A stretch of DNA of 64,000 bases from Hydractinia symbiolongicarpus (GCF_029227915.1 NC_079875.1:4588001-4652000), one strand, 5' to 3'. Positions 14,101 through 24,005 are shown, numbered from the stretch's first letter. Notes: generated by a model from the letters alone, not told the origin. Program-made: numbers and translations.

Positions 14101-15795
14101 GTGCTGAATAATGAATTGCCCCAGTCCTTTTGCCGCGTTCGAAAGTTCGTGAAGATGGTAGGCTAGTGCAGCAAGATCAAAACAAACAAACGATGGTGCT
14201 AAGTATTGGATAAATCTTTGTTGTTTAAGAGTGCAATCTTCGTTATTTTTGATACTTAATAAAACAAAAGAAAAGATATTGTTTTTTAATCGGACAGTAC
14301 CTTTAAGGCTATGTGCAATTTTTTTTCTATCGCAATGATCACAATAACTTTTTATCTTGGTAAGTAGGAAGAAATATTCTTCTGCTGGGGAAATTATTCC
14401 ACTCCCATCTCACTGGTTAAGGCTATTTGTGATACGCAAACAGTTAAAATTTACTCTATATATTTTTAAATGTTTAATCTTCAAAATAAGCCACAACACA
14501 GTGGTGCAATCTATCTATCTAAATAGTATTGCATGCCATAGGCAAAATATATAAACAATATACCACAATGATAAAAAAAATCGATGTAAGAAAAGAAGGG
14601 TTGGTCAGTAAGCTAAAAAAACCTCAAATATTTAATAGATTGAGTGTCTGGTTTAATTACAGTTTTGGTGCACTATAAAACTACTGCTCGGAAACATTGG
14701 CACTCATGGCTAGAAATTTGAAGCAAAGCACAATAATAATGATAGGTAATGAAGGGGAGAAAACACCTTGGAAAATTTTTATTGTTTACAATGTTTACAA
14801 GATTCTTGCTCATGCTCTGTAAAAATCAGAAAAATCGAATGGCAAAAAATGCAGACTTTAGGTGAAGGAAGTCAAATTATGGTTAAAATATTTGTACTGT
14901 GGCTACTATGCTTGTAGCCACAGTACAAATATTTTAACGACATATGTTCTAAATTTAAACTACATGCAAGCTACATTTTAATTTCATGAACAAAAGAAAG
15001 AAGGTGCAGATAAGCTGCAAACGCCTGCATATAAGGGCGAGTTCAGGCAACTTTTCGAATTAAATTAGCAGTTCTTCTCCAAAACCAGCTCCGCATTTTT
15101 TCAAACTCACCCTGGAGCATTCCTGAAATGCAATTCCTTGTACATACTATGTCAACAATAGTTGGAAAAAGGTGCTTGAAGAGAAGGGAGTAAGTTTATT
15201 TTAATTTTTATAGTTTTTTGAATAATTAGTCTGTTCCTCTTTTTTTGTCAGGCATTGTTCAGGTCTATGCAGGGTTTTTCGAATATTTAATTCTTTTTTT
15301 AAAACGTTAAACTTGCCCGCACTTTCTATGGCGTATGTGGCTTATCGGCACCCTCGTTCAAAAGATGCTCTACCTGAATTTAAAGTTTGGAATGAACTGG
15401 TTAACAGCTACCGCCTGCATTATTTTTGCTGAGTTTTTTGTAAAAGATCTGGGGATTTTAAACAACATGCTTCACAAGGAAACTTCTCTATGTTTAGAAC
15501 TTTGAAAATCTTAATGGAGAAAGTACGTTACCTCAATAGCTGCTTTTGCAACACTGACAGAGCCCCTGCAGCCATAACCAGTATCATATGCAGACTTATA
15601 ATAGGACAGTGTGCCATCCCTTAAAACTAAGAAACGTGACTGCCACCCGTGAAGGTAATTTGTCCATTTTGAAAGACTTCCCTCGTGTGTAATTTCTTGT
15701 ATTGGTGATGGCGGAGCGTCTCCTTCACATCCAAATAAATCATTTTCCTCATCCGAAAAACTGCCTAAAAAGTCAGAGTGGACAGAAGAGCTCAT
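2173..15795 (-). CDS. CERT1: Ceramide transfer protein (CERT / GPBP), complete 14-exon gene
   Basis: Moves ceramide from the ER to the trans-Golgi at membrane contact sites, feeding sphingomyelin synthesis. Coding exons (high to low): 15795-15532, 8392-8276, 7431-7330, 7252-7090, 5649-5453, 5176-5075, 4941-4852, 4671-4588, 4197-4099, 3979-3911, 3160-3097, 2920-2706, 2531-2405, 2300-2173. All join in frame with GT..AG and give about 606 aa; human CERT is 598 or 624. Domains: PH at about 37-127 ([11 protein letters not shown]), serine-rich stretch at about 128-161, coiled middle region with [18 protein letters not shown]-like LFFDAVE at about 326-332, START from about 390 to the end ([21 protein letters not shown]). 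The five human ceramide-contact residues (R442, E446, Q467, N504, Y553) all have identical counterparts. The ATG at 15795 was chosen because the open frame further upstream has no ATG. Intron 1 is about 7.1 kb and full of mobile DNA. Confidence 0.95.
5980..6310. repeat. Diverged tandem duplication (~165-bp unit) in CERT1 intron 4
   Basis: Two successive units share CATGTTGC, then CTGATCAAGAAAATGTA, GATCATGTGCTTTT and AGGGTTTAAA in the same order and spacing. Palindromic TGACGTCA sites occur near 5983 and 6134, and TGACGTCAC near 6410. It looks like old dispersed repeat material. A CRE-like regulatory role for the TGACGTCA sites is possible but unsupported. Confidence 0.55.
9061..9190 (+). pseudogene. 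MADF (Myb/SANT-like) domain fragment
   Basis: Plus-strand reading gives [11 protein letters not shown] and, after one frame change, [17 protein letters not shown]. This resembles the start of a MADF DNA-binding domain, whose usual pattern is hydrophobic-I-x-x-Y-x-x-x-P-x-LWD. A stop directly follows the only near ATG (MART, stop), and the frame break shows the copy is dead. It lies antisense in CERT1 intron 1, as expected for transposon debris. The call rests on a short motif only. Confidence 0.35.
10205..10585. mobile_element. MITE-like element with 19-bp inverted ends
   Basis: The left end reads CGTAATGCTTCGAATAAAC at 10211 and its near-perfect reverse complement sits at 10562-10581. The interior has C-rich tracts and several copies of AATAAACGCC / AATAGACGCC-type words. 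Similar words recur near 43720 and 49930-50120, so it belongs to a dispersed family. No coding capacity. It lies in CERT1 intron 1. Confidence 0.5.
10960..11245 (-). mobile_element. tRNA-derived SINE (minus strand)
   Basis: Read on the minus strand it begins with a tRNA-like head: an A-box-like TAGTTTAGTGG and a clear B box GGTTCGATTCC near 11187. It continues into a tail that matches the plus-strand copy at 25088-25330 over its length (for example TGTCTGGTAGAG and TTGGGTCTGC). The head plus shared tail identify it as a Pol III retroposon rather than a tRNA gene. It sits in CERT1 intron 1. Confidence 0.65.
12461..12640 (+). pseudogene. THAP-domain start fragment inside the TTAA element
   Basis: A 59-codon frame starts [16 protein letters not shown] and continues [12 protein letters not shown]. 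This matches the beginning of a THAP zinc finger (C-x4-C, then a hydrophobic F-x-x-x-P/KDP segment). The second half of the finger (W..C-x2-H..F, AVPTIF-like box) is absent and the frame stops after VSGGW. It may be a first exon captured from a THAP protein or a remnant of a lost transposase. Zinc ligands cannot be complete in this frame, so it should not bind DNA as is. Confidence 0.5.
12849..13785. mobile_element. Nested TIR element, 6-bp target duplication
   Basis: Fifteen-base perfect inverted ends CAGTCTTTTTCAGGA (12849-12863 and 13771-13785) are flanked by perfect direct repeats AGAGTC (12843-12848 and 13786-13791). The region just inside the ends is rich in GCGTGCGATCGCACGC-type words, unlike the AT-rich surroundings. 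No convincing ORF. The same insertion occurs at the same place in the second TTAA element (62023-63046), so it inserted before the host element multiplied. Ends and subterminal words resemble the element at 19854-20685. Confidence 0.7.
12998..13038. repeat. Hairpin, 18-bp arms (17 paired), 5-nt loop
   Basis: GGATGGTCAGGTTAGCTA at 12998-13015 is followed by loop TTTCA and by TAGCCAACCTGACCATCC at 13021-13038. The sister element keeps only the right arm (near 62317); its left-hand sequence is different. The left arm here is therefore probably a templated copy of the right arm. Confidence 0.7.
14800..15430 (+). repeat. Dispersed repeat homologous to 57860-58060
   Basis: Shares TGTACTGTGGCTACTA, TGTTCTAAA.., ATGCAAGCTA and a later CTACCTGAATTTAAAG block with 57860-58060. 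Between the two blocks this copy has about 350 extra bases. A possible peptide relation ([17 protein letters not shown] here, PLPEYKS..TYRL there) hints at an old coding origin, but neither copy has an intact frame of known family. It lies next to the first CERT1 exon, in intron 1. Confidence 0.45.
14883..14937. repeat. Perfect 24-bp inverted repeat with 7-nt loop
   Basis: The left arm 14883-14906 (ending TACTGTGGCTAC) pairs without mismatch with 14914-14937, around loop TATGCTT. The homologous repeat at about 57913-57940 has the left-arm sequence but no right arm, so the palindrome is new to this copy. Confidence 0.85.
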
Positions 15796-15993
15796 TGTGC
15801 GCTTTACAATAAGCTTTTGAAGCTTATGAGTTCCACATGACAAGTAATTTCGTCAATAAATATTTTGAGACAAAACGCCCACTTCTTGTTTTCACGCCAT
15901 TTGTTTTCCGAACTTTTTTGTTGTTTCAATCTGAGTAAAATAGGGTTAAAGTACAGACCAGATTACTGGGTTTTATAATTCAATGGCCAGCAG

Positions 15994-16084
15994 CATCCTC
16001 GTCCCCAGGGTCTTGTGGCCCCTGAGCCGTTATTTCGCCGCTATCAGCTTTATCAACAAGGCAAAATGCCCTGGGAACGAGGTT
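15994..16084. mobile_element. 91-bp MITE with 10-bp target duplication
   Basis: Inverted ends ATCCTCGTCCCCAGGG and (reverse complement of the right end) ACCTCGTTCCCAGGGC enclose 91 bp. Both sides carry the direct repeat TGGCCAGCAG (15984-15993 and 16085-16094). A 9-10-bp duplication is typical of Mutator-like elements. It lies about 200 bp upstream of the CERT1 start codon, in or near its promoter. Confidence 0.75.
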
Positions 16085-16094
16085 TGGCCAGCAG

Positions 16095-17029
16095 TATTCC
16101 CTGTTTCCTCAAGATAATATTTTTTAAGTTGCTGGCCACTGATAGAAGATACTTTCCATGTCTTATTATAGCATTTCCTCTGTTTGCCTATACATTTGAC
16201 AAGCACAATTTCATTGATGCGTATAATAAATTTCCATCCCTATAGTCGCTGTAAAATTTATGGAAATTCCCTTTAGGACTCTTCTTCCGCTTTTTACGAT
16301 ACTTGTGTTCCCCTAGGGGAGGGCTAATAAGTGAGATCCCGTTTTCCTATCAAGTTCTTGTACAAGCCAATATGTATCATTTCGAACTCGCTTAGCAATC
16401 GGAGGATCTTGCTTGAGCAGGATGTTTCCCCTCGTCGCGCTCATTCTTATTCACCCGAGGCGAAAATATTTTTTTTAACTAAACGGGTAACTTGTCAACT
16501 GAGTTACTCAGCGCTCCCATAAAAGCAACCCGTCAAAGATAAATGGTAAATTATTTCGTCCCATGTTGGTCCCTTTTTCTCTCTTAACATTTCTCCTTAA
16601 TATCGTATATTTTTTATAATTGTACAGCCGGGTTACGATGTGCTAAATATTTACATGTTTTGATAGAAAATAAAATGATAATAATAACAAATTATATTGA
16701 TTTTAAGTGAGAATATCAATTCGCTATAGCATGATTTTGTTGTTGAGGGGAGAAGTCAGATGATCCTTACTCTAAGAGATTCGTCTCACAGGCCAGGGCC
16801 ACTAGCGCTGACTTGACGTTTCGTTACTCTTTTTATTTCAAAAAAGCCTAGTTCGATTTGTCAAGGCAATCTATCTCATTTATTTTAACTTTTTAAATGA
16901 CAGTGTTTTTTGCGCCGGCCATATCTTTGGAAAGTAAGTATGTTTTGTTTACCCCACTGTTTTCGAATATTGTAACTAGTGTTGTTATCTAACACATATA
17001 AAATACTTTTTTTTAGTTTATCACTCTTG
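16095..17029. other. Intergenic sequence, no gene recognised
   Basis: Open frames here are short and low in information. I see no conserved protein motif, RNA gene or strong repeat. Confidence 0.4.
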
Positions 17030-17730
17030 ATGAATTGTCGCGTTGTTTGCGCGAGTTCAAATTCTTCTATGCTATTGTCCGCATTTCTCGGTGATCTTGA
17101 TCCTCAATTGCATCTCAATGTTGACCTTATGAGCGAAAAGCTAATTTTCGTTCTTATGACATTGGTTGCAACCGAATTTGAAATGGTTCGTTTTTCTGCA
17201 ACCAACCGCTTGTAGAAGGCTTTGCATTCTTTTGCCATTGCACCATTTGCAGCGAACACCAGTGGTGTGAACGAACCATTTTCAAATTTTCAACACTCGT
17301 TCGTTGTACTGTCGCTTCTTCTCTCTTTCGTTAATCTGAAAGAATCTCTTAAACGCCTGTACCTCTAAGCGTGTAAGTTTAAAATCCTTACGTTAAAGAA
17401 TACTCTTTGGCAAGGCGTCCAGAAACCGAGAGCACTGATGTCAAGTGCTTTCTTCTGGATGTTTGCTGTTCTCTCGTGAAGACCCTCTCCGTTGACCTCA
17501 ATCAGCATTGGCTCCGTCTTTACGTCATGACAGACTTCTTTTAAGAGTGAGGCGGTGATGTCACGCAGTTCGTTGTGTCGCAGGGTGACCATGCCCCCTT
17601 TTTTACAAGGCATGGCAAAGGTCGAATTTTTCACCACATACGCATTCTGTCGGGAGTCGCTTGAGGTTCCAGTTATACCTTATTCTGATTGCATCCCAAA
17701 ACTGCTGTTTTGTTCAGATCGTAGCCCCAC
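17030..17730 (-). pseudogene. C-terminal part of a multicopy retroelement-type ORF
   Basis: Minus-strand segments in different frames line up as one protein: RYNWNLKRLPTECVCGEKF, CHAL, then KKGGMVTLRHNELRD, LLKEVCHDV, LDISALGFWTPCQ, FFNVRI, then INEREKKRQYNERV and, after another break, FTPLVFAANGAMAKECKAFY, KRLVAEKRT and RTKISFSLIRSTLRC. The order C-x-C, HAL, CKKGG, LRHNE, DI..GFW, F(F/D)VR and TPLVF matches a domain I associate with multicopy, reverse-transcriptase-linked ORFs of cnidarians. At least two frame shifts and stops kill it. The exact element class is uncertain. Confidence 0.55.
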
Positions 17731-19039
17731 TTTTTCAAAGGTAGTGTTGTCAGCCAGTTCGAAACGTCTGTTTTGTTTTACGCACATTCTCTTTCAGGTC
17801 CTTAATTTATTCACCATGATAGCATCAAAACAACCATAATGGTGGACAGTTTGCCGGGACTGACACGAGAAAAGCAATAGATCTTTTTAATGTTTTACAT
17901 TTCTTTATGCATATATCATAAGCTCAGTATTGCAGCTAGTTGACTGCTGCCCAATTAAAACTAGCATTAAAGTTATTAGGCAGGCATTTTTGCCAAGTTC
18001 TGTTTATATGGCCATATTGGGCATCTGCACTGCTGAATTTGTCTTCAACAAAAAGTAAGTAGTGTAGCTAGCTAGCTAGCTAGCCAGCAACCAACCACTT
18101 CATAGTTGAGATGAAAATCCCCACCTAATGAACGAGGCTTACAGAAAAAATGCCTTGTCTTGAATTGCAGGTATGTTCGCATAAATGTTTGTTGCTCAAG
18201 CATGAATTTGCTTATGTGAATATTGATAAAAAATACACAACTTTCCGGTTTCGGAAAATAAAAAAAATCATAATAGTAGCTTCTTGGAAGGTAAACACGA
18301 AAAACAGTGAATTTTACATAACTATGAAAATCTTAAAAAAAGAGTTAAACTTATCAACAACTATATAAAACCTATACAAATATCGACAAAGGAAAGATTG
18401 AACTTGATATTTCAATAAAAAAAACACTAAGAAATATTATTTTTGTGCGTTTTTGAAGGAAAAATCTTGATTGTGACCGCTCAAAAAATTATGTTTACAT
18501 GTGATGTTTATCCATTTTTTTATTTTCTCAATCATAAAAATCTTGTTCTAATTAATTATAACGTGAAAGGAACTAATGGTGCTTTAGCCCATATAATTTT
18601 TTTTTGTTAAAGACCAATGCAAGTATCAAAAATCTCTCTTACTTTACACCGGCATATCAATGATTTTTAACCTTTGCGGCTTTCGCTTTTGAAAACAAAC
18701 TAAGATTTAGATTGCGCATTTTACATAACCAAAATTATACCAAAGAGCGAAATGAAAATTTTCAAAGCAAACTTCACATGTGACTCTTTTGAGAATTCAC
18801 GTGATAGCTATAAACACTTGCGACATGACTGATGATATAAATTTGGATATGTCCTGAGATAAATTTAAATTGTGGAGTATAAACGTCTTAAATCTTTTAT
18901 ACATGTAAGAAACAAAATCACTGTTGGATCCTTTGAAGAACTAAATGCCAGGTATCTTTCTGCCAGGTATTTTTTCGTCTATTTACAAACTCAGTAAAAG
19001 TTTTTCTTTCACTTTCTTATCAGCGTATTTTAAATGATT
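17731..19039. other. Intergenic sequence left of the SWIM/YqaJ element
   Basis: No gene recognised. A short GCTA microsatellite lies near 18068-18085. The left terminus of the two-gene transposon should lie in this stretch or just inside it, but I could not pair it with a right end. Confidence 0.35.
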
Positions 19040-22000
19040 TCAGAGCTTATCCAGCTTGGTGTGATAACATTGATGTTGACCCTGAACTTAACAGAGAGAG
19101 AGAGAGACGTTTTGGAGGAGTATCGTAGTAAACGGACGTTGAAATATACTGTATTTGACGACCCCCTTGTTTTAAAAGACGGGTGGATTGGAGAGCACAG
19201 TAAAAGTGGCATTAAATCGTGGCCTTCAATAAATTATCTTGACATCGCAAACTACATCGGCTTGAAACAGCCTGATTTTCTAAGGCGTATGCAAAGTGAT
19301 TACAAGCAAGGAAAATTGTCACATATTTCACATGTCAGTTTGTTCGTGAGATATTTATAAATACAATAAGCAAAGACTCAAAATATTGTATTTTGAAATG
19401 TTGCGTAGTTCCTTCGCAAAGAGTCAACAACAAACCCTACTTTGTTTGGGCAATAATTGTAAAAGATACTCCAAGTCGACCTGGTGGACAAATCATAAGT
19501 GCTTATTGCTTGTGTACCGCTGGGCTTTATGGTGAATGCAATCATATAACGGCTATGTGTTTCCGCATTGAATACGCAGTAAGAGCGGGCATGACTTATC
19601 CTAGCAAGACCAGTACATTACGTATATGGAACATCCCCTCAGGAACGAAAGTAAATACAAAAGCTAAAGAGATTAGTGAAATACATTTCGATAAACCACA
19701 CTACATGAAAGATCACGAGGCTAGTCAAAAAATTATCGAAACTAAAGTAAAGTTTAAGCTATTTTCACCATCTGATCCCAGTCGTCTAAAAAAGCTTCAA
19801 AATAAAGATAACATAAGAACAGAACTATTTGCAGTTATTTAAGACGACATTAACAGGCCTGGTCAGGAGACGCGTGCTATCACATGCGCACACGCCCACA
19901 CATTCATGCTGACACTCTTATGCTCGGCTGGTGCATTACACTGAGACTCGAACGAAAGATGGAAGACCATTTGGAACCATGCCACAAGTCATTCCAACCT
20001 TCATCGTCACAGAGAATACTGCGAGAAAAGTGCGCGCCCATACAAGTTAAATATAACCAGAACATGGGAGAGGTTAGGTACCCTGTACTTTAATACAGCT
20101 TTCAGACGAATGTTCTCGTGATGTAATACCAAAGAAAAAACATGTTGAATAAAGTTTTAAAAATATAGCAAATCTGCCAACACATCATCGTGTTCTATTC
20201 GATTTGTAATAATAATAAAAAAATTGTATATTGTATTAAAAAGAAGTCCAGAAGTTCTTTCTCCCACACGACACAGCAGGCAATAAGTCAGCCCTGCCCT
20301 CGGTTTTGTGAGGAAAGATGTTCTGCAAAGACTCTAACAATTGAGTCTCCTGTACAGTTTTTCTTCATGCTGGTGACAAGCATTTTCGAAGCATTTTACC
20401 GGCGACTTCTGCGATATACAACCTAATAATGCCCTAACCTAATAAGTTCATCTAGAAACATAAAAAGCCAGTTGGCAGTGAACTTATTTTTGATCAGTGA
20501 CGACTGGATTATTTTGAGTTTTATTTTACAGATCAAGCATGTGCATGTCGTAACTTTTTGTTTCATTGACCACTCACGCAAACTAATTTGCACGAGCTTT
20601 TGTGATCGCACGTGGATCGCTCACGCAAATTAATATACGTGAGCGATTTAGCGCTCGCGGGGGTACATTTTCCCGACCAGGCCTGCTTTAAGGGCAGTAC
20701 CTTGTGGGAATGTATGGAAGGCATTAGCATATCTAGAGAGGCAGAGAAAATGAACTCAAACAAGGTGGAAACGTTTTTAGAAAATAGGAAACTAGACAGC
20801 AACCAAAATATTTCTTCATTCAAAAAAGCCTTGTTTATACTGATAAACATATTAGATATCTCAATGAGGCAACAAAAAATCAACATTCAAAATGGCACAG
20901 TCATAGAAAGGGTTGAATCACTGCATCGAATTTCCACAGAGTATTTACAAAAACTACCACAATCAACCAAAAAAACAGTTTCCGCTGATGCTTTAATTTC
21001 TGACCTCATGGGGTATAAAGACAATCCTACAACACATGCATTAAAACATGGAACATCTTTAGAGCCACATGCAAAAAGAAAATATCAACTTTTAAATAAA
21101 AAAAAACATAAAAAATTCAAAACACAAGACTCTGGTCTTGTTGTCTTGAAGCAATATCCTTATATAGGTTCATCTCCTGATTTGCTTGTAGAATGTGAAT
21201 GCTGTGGAGCAGGGTTAGTAGAAATAAAATGCCCGTTCTCAATCAAAGATCACATTCCAACTAGCAATAATCTCTCTTATTTACATGAAGTTACAGACGA
21301 ATTAGGAACTAGGATGACATTAAAAAAGAACACCAGTTACTATTTTCAGGCCTGCACCATGGATATTTTCAAGAGAGAATTTTATTTGTTGAAGACTTTT
21401 GGACTGCTTTATTAGAAAAACTAGATTTTTTCTGGACGCACTACATAGCACCTGAATTATTACATAAAAATATTATCAATAAAGGTTCAACTAAATGTTC
21501 TACTTCGAAAAATAGTGAAGATGACAAAAACCAAAAGCAAAATGAGTACACCAGTTCCATAAATAATGTAAATATCATTCCTATAGCATCTTCAACATCT
21601 AACTTAATTGGAGAAACTCCAAAAAGAAAAATGAAAAAATCAGAGCCTACATTTCAAACGCATGTTAACAATAAAATAACAGTGGATTGCAATAAAAATA
21701 AAAGTAGAACCTCTTAATTCAAAAGTAAAAACTAATACAATATTAGCATCACCAGTGGATTTTGTTATTGCAGCAAAAGAAACAATATCAACTAATACAA
21801 GTGTCATAAATGTAAACAACAAAAAAACGATTAAAAAGAATCTCACTAAACTATTACCAACCAAAATTGTAAATGTAACAGATGAGCAGTGCACAAAGAA
21901 AAGAAAGAACAAAGATAACTGTGGCAACAAAATCACCAGCAAGACACCTAAAGTGGAAAATAAATATTACTGTAGATTTTGCAAAAAAGAACTCCCATAT

Positions 22001-22135
22001 GCACCTAAATCATTTGACGAAAACAGTATTGGTTGTGATAAATGTCCACTATGGTATCACTTTTTCTGTGTTCAAATAAAATCAGAAAATTTTCCACCTA
22101 AAGATGAAGAGTGGTTTTGTCCAAATTGTAAATAA
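19040..22135 (+). pseudogene. SWIM zinc finger + YqaJ-like nuclease + PHD finger protein, broken
   Basis: Reading frames in order: AYPAWCDNIDVDPELN, then a frame change inside an (AG)n run near 19093; RSKRTLKYTVFDDP; a further shift near 19310; KYCILKCCVVPSQRV; SWIM finger AYCLCTAGLYGECNHI at about 19507-19545 (C-x-C..C-x-H). After the inserted element come GTSLEPHAKRKY, YIGSSPDLLV and LVEIKCPFS, the PD..E-x-K core of the YqaJ/lambda-exonuclease fold (about 21040-21250). After a shift near 21380 comes FWTALLEKLDFFWTHYIAPE, then a lysine-rich linker. After another shift a C-terminal PHD finger follows, YYCRFCKKELPYAP...GCDKCPLWYHFFC...WFCPNCK (21965-22132). Presumed role is a transposon accessory nuclease. 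It has at least four lesions plus an 832-bp insertion, so it is not functional here. Confidence 0.7.
19854..20685. mobile_element. TIR element inserted in the YqaJ gene
   Basis: The left end CAGGCCTGGTCAGGA at 19854 is inverted at the right end (reverse complement reads CAGGCCTGGTCGGGA, ending 20685). Flanks are CATTAA and CTTTAA, a 6-bp duplication with one mismatch. Subterminal GCGTGCTATCACATGCGC resembles the nested element in the TTAA transposons, which also has 6-bp duplications, so the two are probably related families. Coding frames inside show no known domain. Removing it brings the SWIM and nuclease halves together. Confidence 0.65.
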
Positions 22136-22185
22136 ATTCTAAAACAATGTATACGTTATATAGCTAGGTTATTTATTATATATAT

Positions 22186-24005
22186 TTACTTTTCATATAT
22201 CGGCTTTTTGAGGTTACATAAGGCTGCACAAATTATAACAATGTCATCTAAGTGACATAAAAGAGTTATAGGAACTTCTTTTGCAATGAGGTGAAACTTT
22301 TTCAAACGAGAAATAACTTGTTCAACCAGAATTTGGAACTTTTCAATTTTAGTGGTTTTTCTAACATATGCTTGTGACATTTGGCTCTGACCTCTTACCT
22401 GGTGGAACAATTATATTGATACAGCGAGCTGCACATTCATCAGCAATTTTGAATCCTTTATCAACCATTACATCTGTCAATGGTTCAACAAGTCTAAATA
22501 TCCAGGTTGTATTGTTTGTCAGGAATGCAACCACTATAAGCTTTTGATATAAATGCTATATGAGTATTAGGTAAAACTACAACCAATATTTTAGCAGTGT
22601 TATGGTGATTGTAACTAGACCAGGTTTGCCGTTGTGCTATATGATTTTTGGGGGTCTGAATGAATATTTCAGTACCATCAGCTATTGAATTAAGATTTTG
22701 AACATCTCTGAATCTTTGAGGTCTTGTAGCAGCAATATGTCCATAATCAGGAAAGTAAACCAATGATTTCCATACACTTGCTGTTGCTTTTGCCCAGTTG
22801 CAAATATGCGACTAGATATAGTAGCAGAAGTACCAAATCTTTGAGTTAAATCTTGCCGTAATAATCCAAGCCTAACTCATCTTTGACACATAACTTTGAT
22901 TTAGGACCAGATTTATTTGGTGTCCTTTTATACTTTTCTAACTAGGGTAATATTGGTTTCTTTAAGTCCTCTCCATTTACGTTTGACATATGGTGTAATA
23001 TATGAACATAGTTTATTGAATAATATTCTGGAAGTAATTCCAGTATAAAACATAACATCTTCATCAGAATTTAATAACAGCTCATTAACAGGTTTCTTGC
23101 ATGTACAGTTTTTTACTTTCTCTTCCAGCTGTTTATTAAGCCTGTTGAGAGTGTTGACTTTGTTAAGAAGAGCTTTAATAGTCAGCTGCAACAGTAACTT
23201 TTCCTGTTTATGTTGTGACGGGGCATTTTCAACAGTGCAACATTTTACAAAAATACAGAAAAATGGTTAATAACTACTCAAAAACAGGAACATTTTGAAC
23301 AGGTAGAAATAACTATGTGAAGTAATTGGAAGACTATAAACAGAATTTATTAAATGTGCTTCCTTCTTGGTGAATTCTATTAGTGATGCAATCTGTAACT
23401 CTGTAACGTATTTATCCTTTGCATTTTTTAATGTGGAAACAGCAACTTGTAAAGGAGATTCCGTTTTATGTGAAGATTTTATCTGACGCATAACTGTCTT
23501 AGCTTATTGCTTACAATTATAACCTATATGCAATGATGGAAATGGGTGACTATCAGTATGCATTTGTGAAACAAAGTGTTTGGAACATACTCTAAAAGAC
23601 TTTCCTGGAGACCACAACTTGTTCCTCTTTACTGCATCCATACAATTTATCATATGTAGCCAGATTTTCCTCATCATACAATCCTTCTCAGTTGGAAATG
23701 GAAACAATCTATTAAAAATAAAAGTTTATGTGCATTATGGCTGTGCAGCTTTAGTAGCTCTAGCTAGCTGCTATACTTTAGCTGTAGCTAGAATAGAAAT
23801 AAAACACTCCTTTTCCTTCAACTTCAATCAGTTTCTTTCAATAAAATACTAAAAATGTATGTAAAAAATGCTTACGTAAAAGGTGGTTCGCAAGAACATT
23901 GACTTTCACTATGACATACTTTATGAACGTTGCATATTGATTTACGCCATTTTGTTAATAAATAATCGCCATTATTACATCCTGTTACGGCACAGTGTCG
24001 AGACA
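22186..24005 (-). pseudogene. THAP-domain DDE transposase (DDE_Tnp_4 type), broken
   Basis: The ATG at 24005 opens a THAP finger, MSRHCAVTGCNNGDY, then a likely intron (GT at about 23874) to LFPFPTEKDCMMRKIW, KSFRVCSKHF. One in-frame TAA follows GYNCKQ near 23509, after which the frame continues to about 23270. Next come a coiled coil (KALLNKVNTLNRLNKQLEEK, 23190-23100), LFNKLCSYITPYVKRKWRG, a helix-turn-helix-like LRQDLTQRFGTSATISSRIF, and the catalytic core: ADGTEIFIQTPKN (first Asp), VDKGFKIADEC (second Asp), VEQVISRLKKF (Glu), ending FHLIAKEVPIT...ICAALCNLKKP. Frame shifts separate several blocks. The block order is that of IS5/Harbinger/ISL2EU-like transposases. Confidence 0.7.

Larger units (their letters stand above)
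11835..14302 (+). mobile_element. TTAA-flanked DNA transposon, copy 1 (piggyBac-type ends)
   Basis: The ends are perfect inverted repeats AGGTACTGTCCGATTAAAAA, and each is bordered by TTAA (11831-11834 and 14303-14306), the target duplication of piggyBac elements. Length is 2468 bp. No piggyBac transposase is present. The coding content I can see is a short THAP-like start (12461). A smaller element is nested inside (12849-13785). A nearly identical copy lies at 61001-63563, so both moved recently. This copy is in CERT1 intron 1. Superfamily assignment rests on TTAA and TIRs only. Confidence 0.8.
19040..24005. mobile_element. Decayed two-gene DNA transposon (SWIM-YqaJ-PHD plus THAP-DDE transposase)
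   Basis: Two convergent genes lie tail to tail, with stops about 50 bp apart (22135 and about 22186): a nuclease-type protein on the plus strand and a DDE transposase on the minus strand. A transposase paired with a YqaJ-type nuclease is, from memory, the arrangement reported for the ISL2EU/IS4EU superfamily of eukaryotic DNA transposons. Coordinates cover only the coding parts; I did not find the terminal inverted repeats. Both genes carry frame shifts or stops, and another element (19854-20685) splits the nuclease gene. Confidence 0.6.

Noticed and set aside
15796-15843. N-terminal extension of CERT1 upstream of 15795
   Set aside because: In-frame but without ATG (starts TTG); the conserved protein needs only the ATG at 15793-15795.
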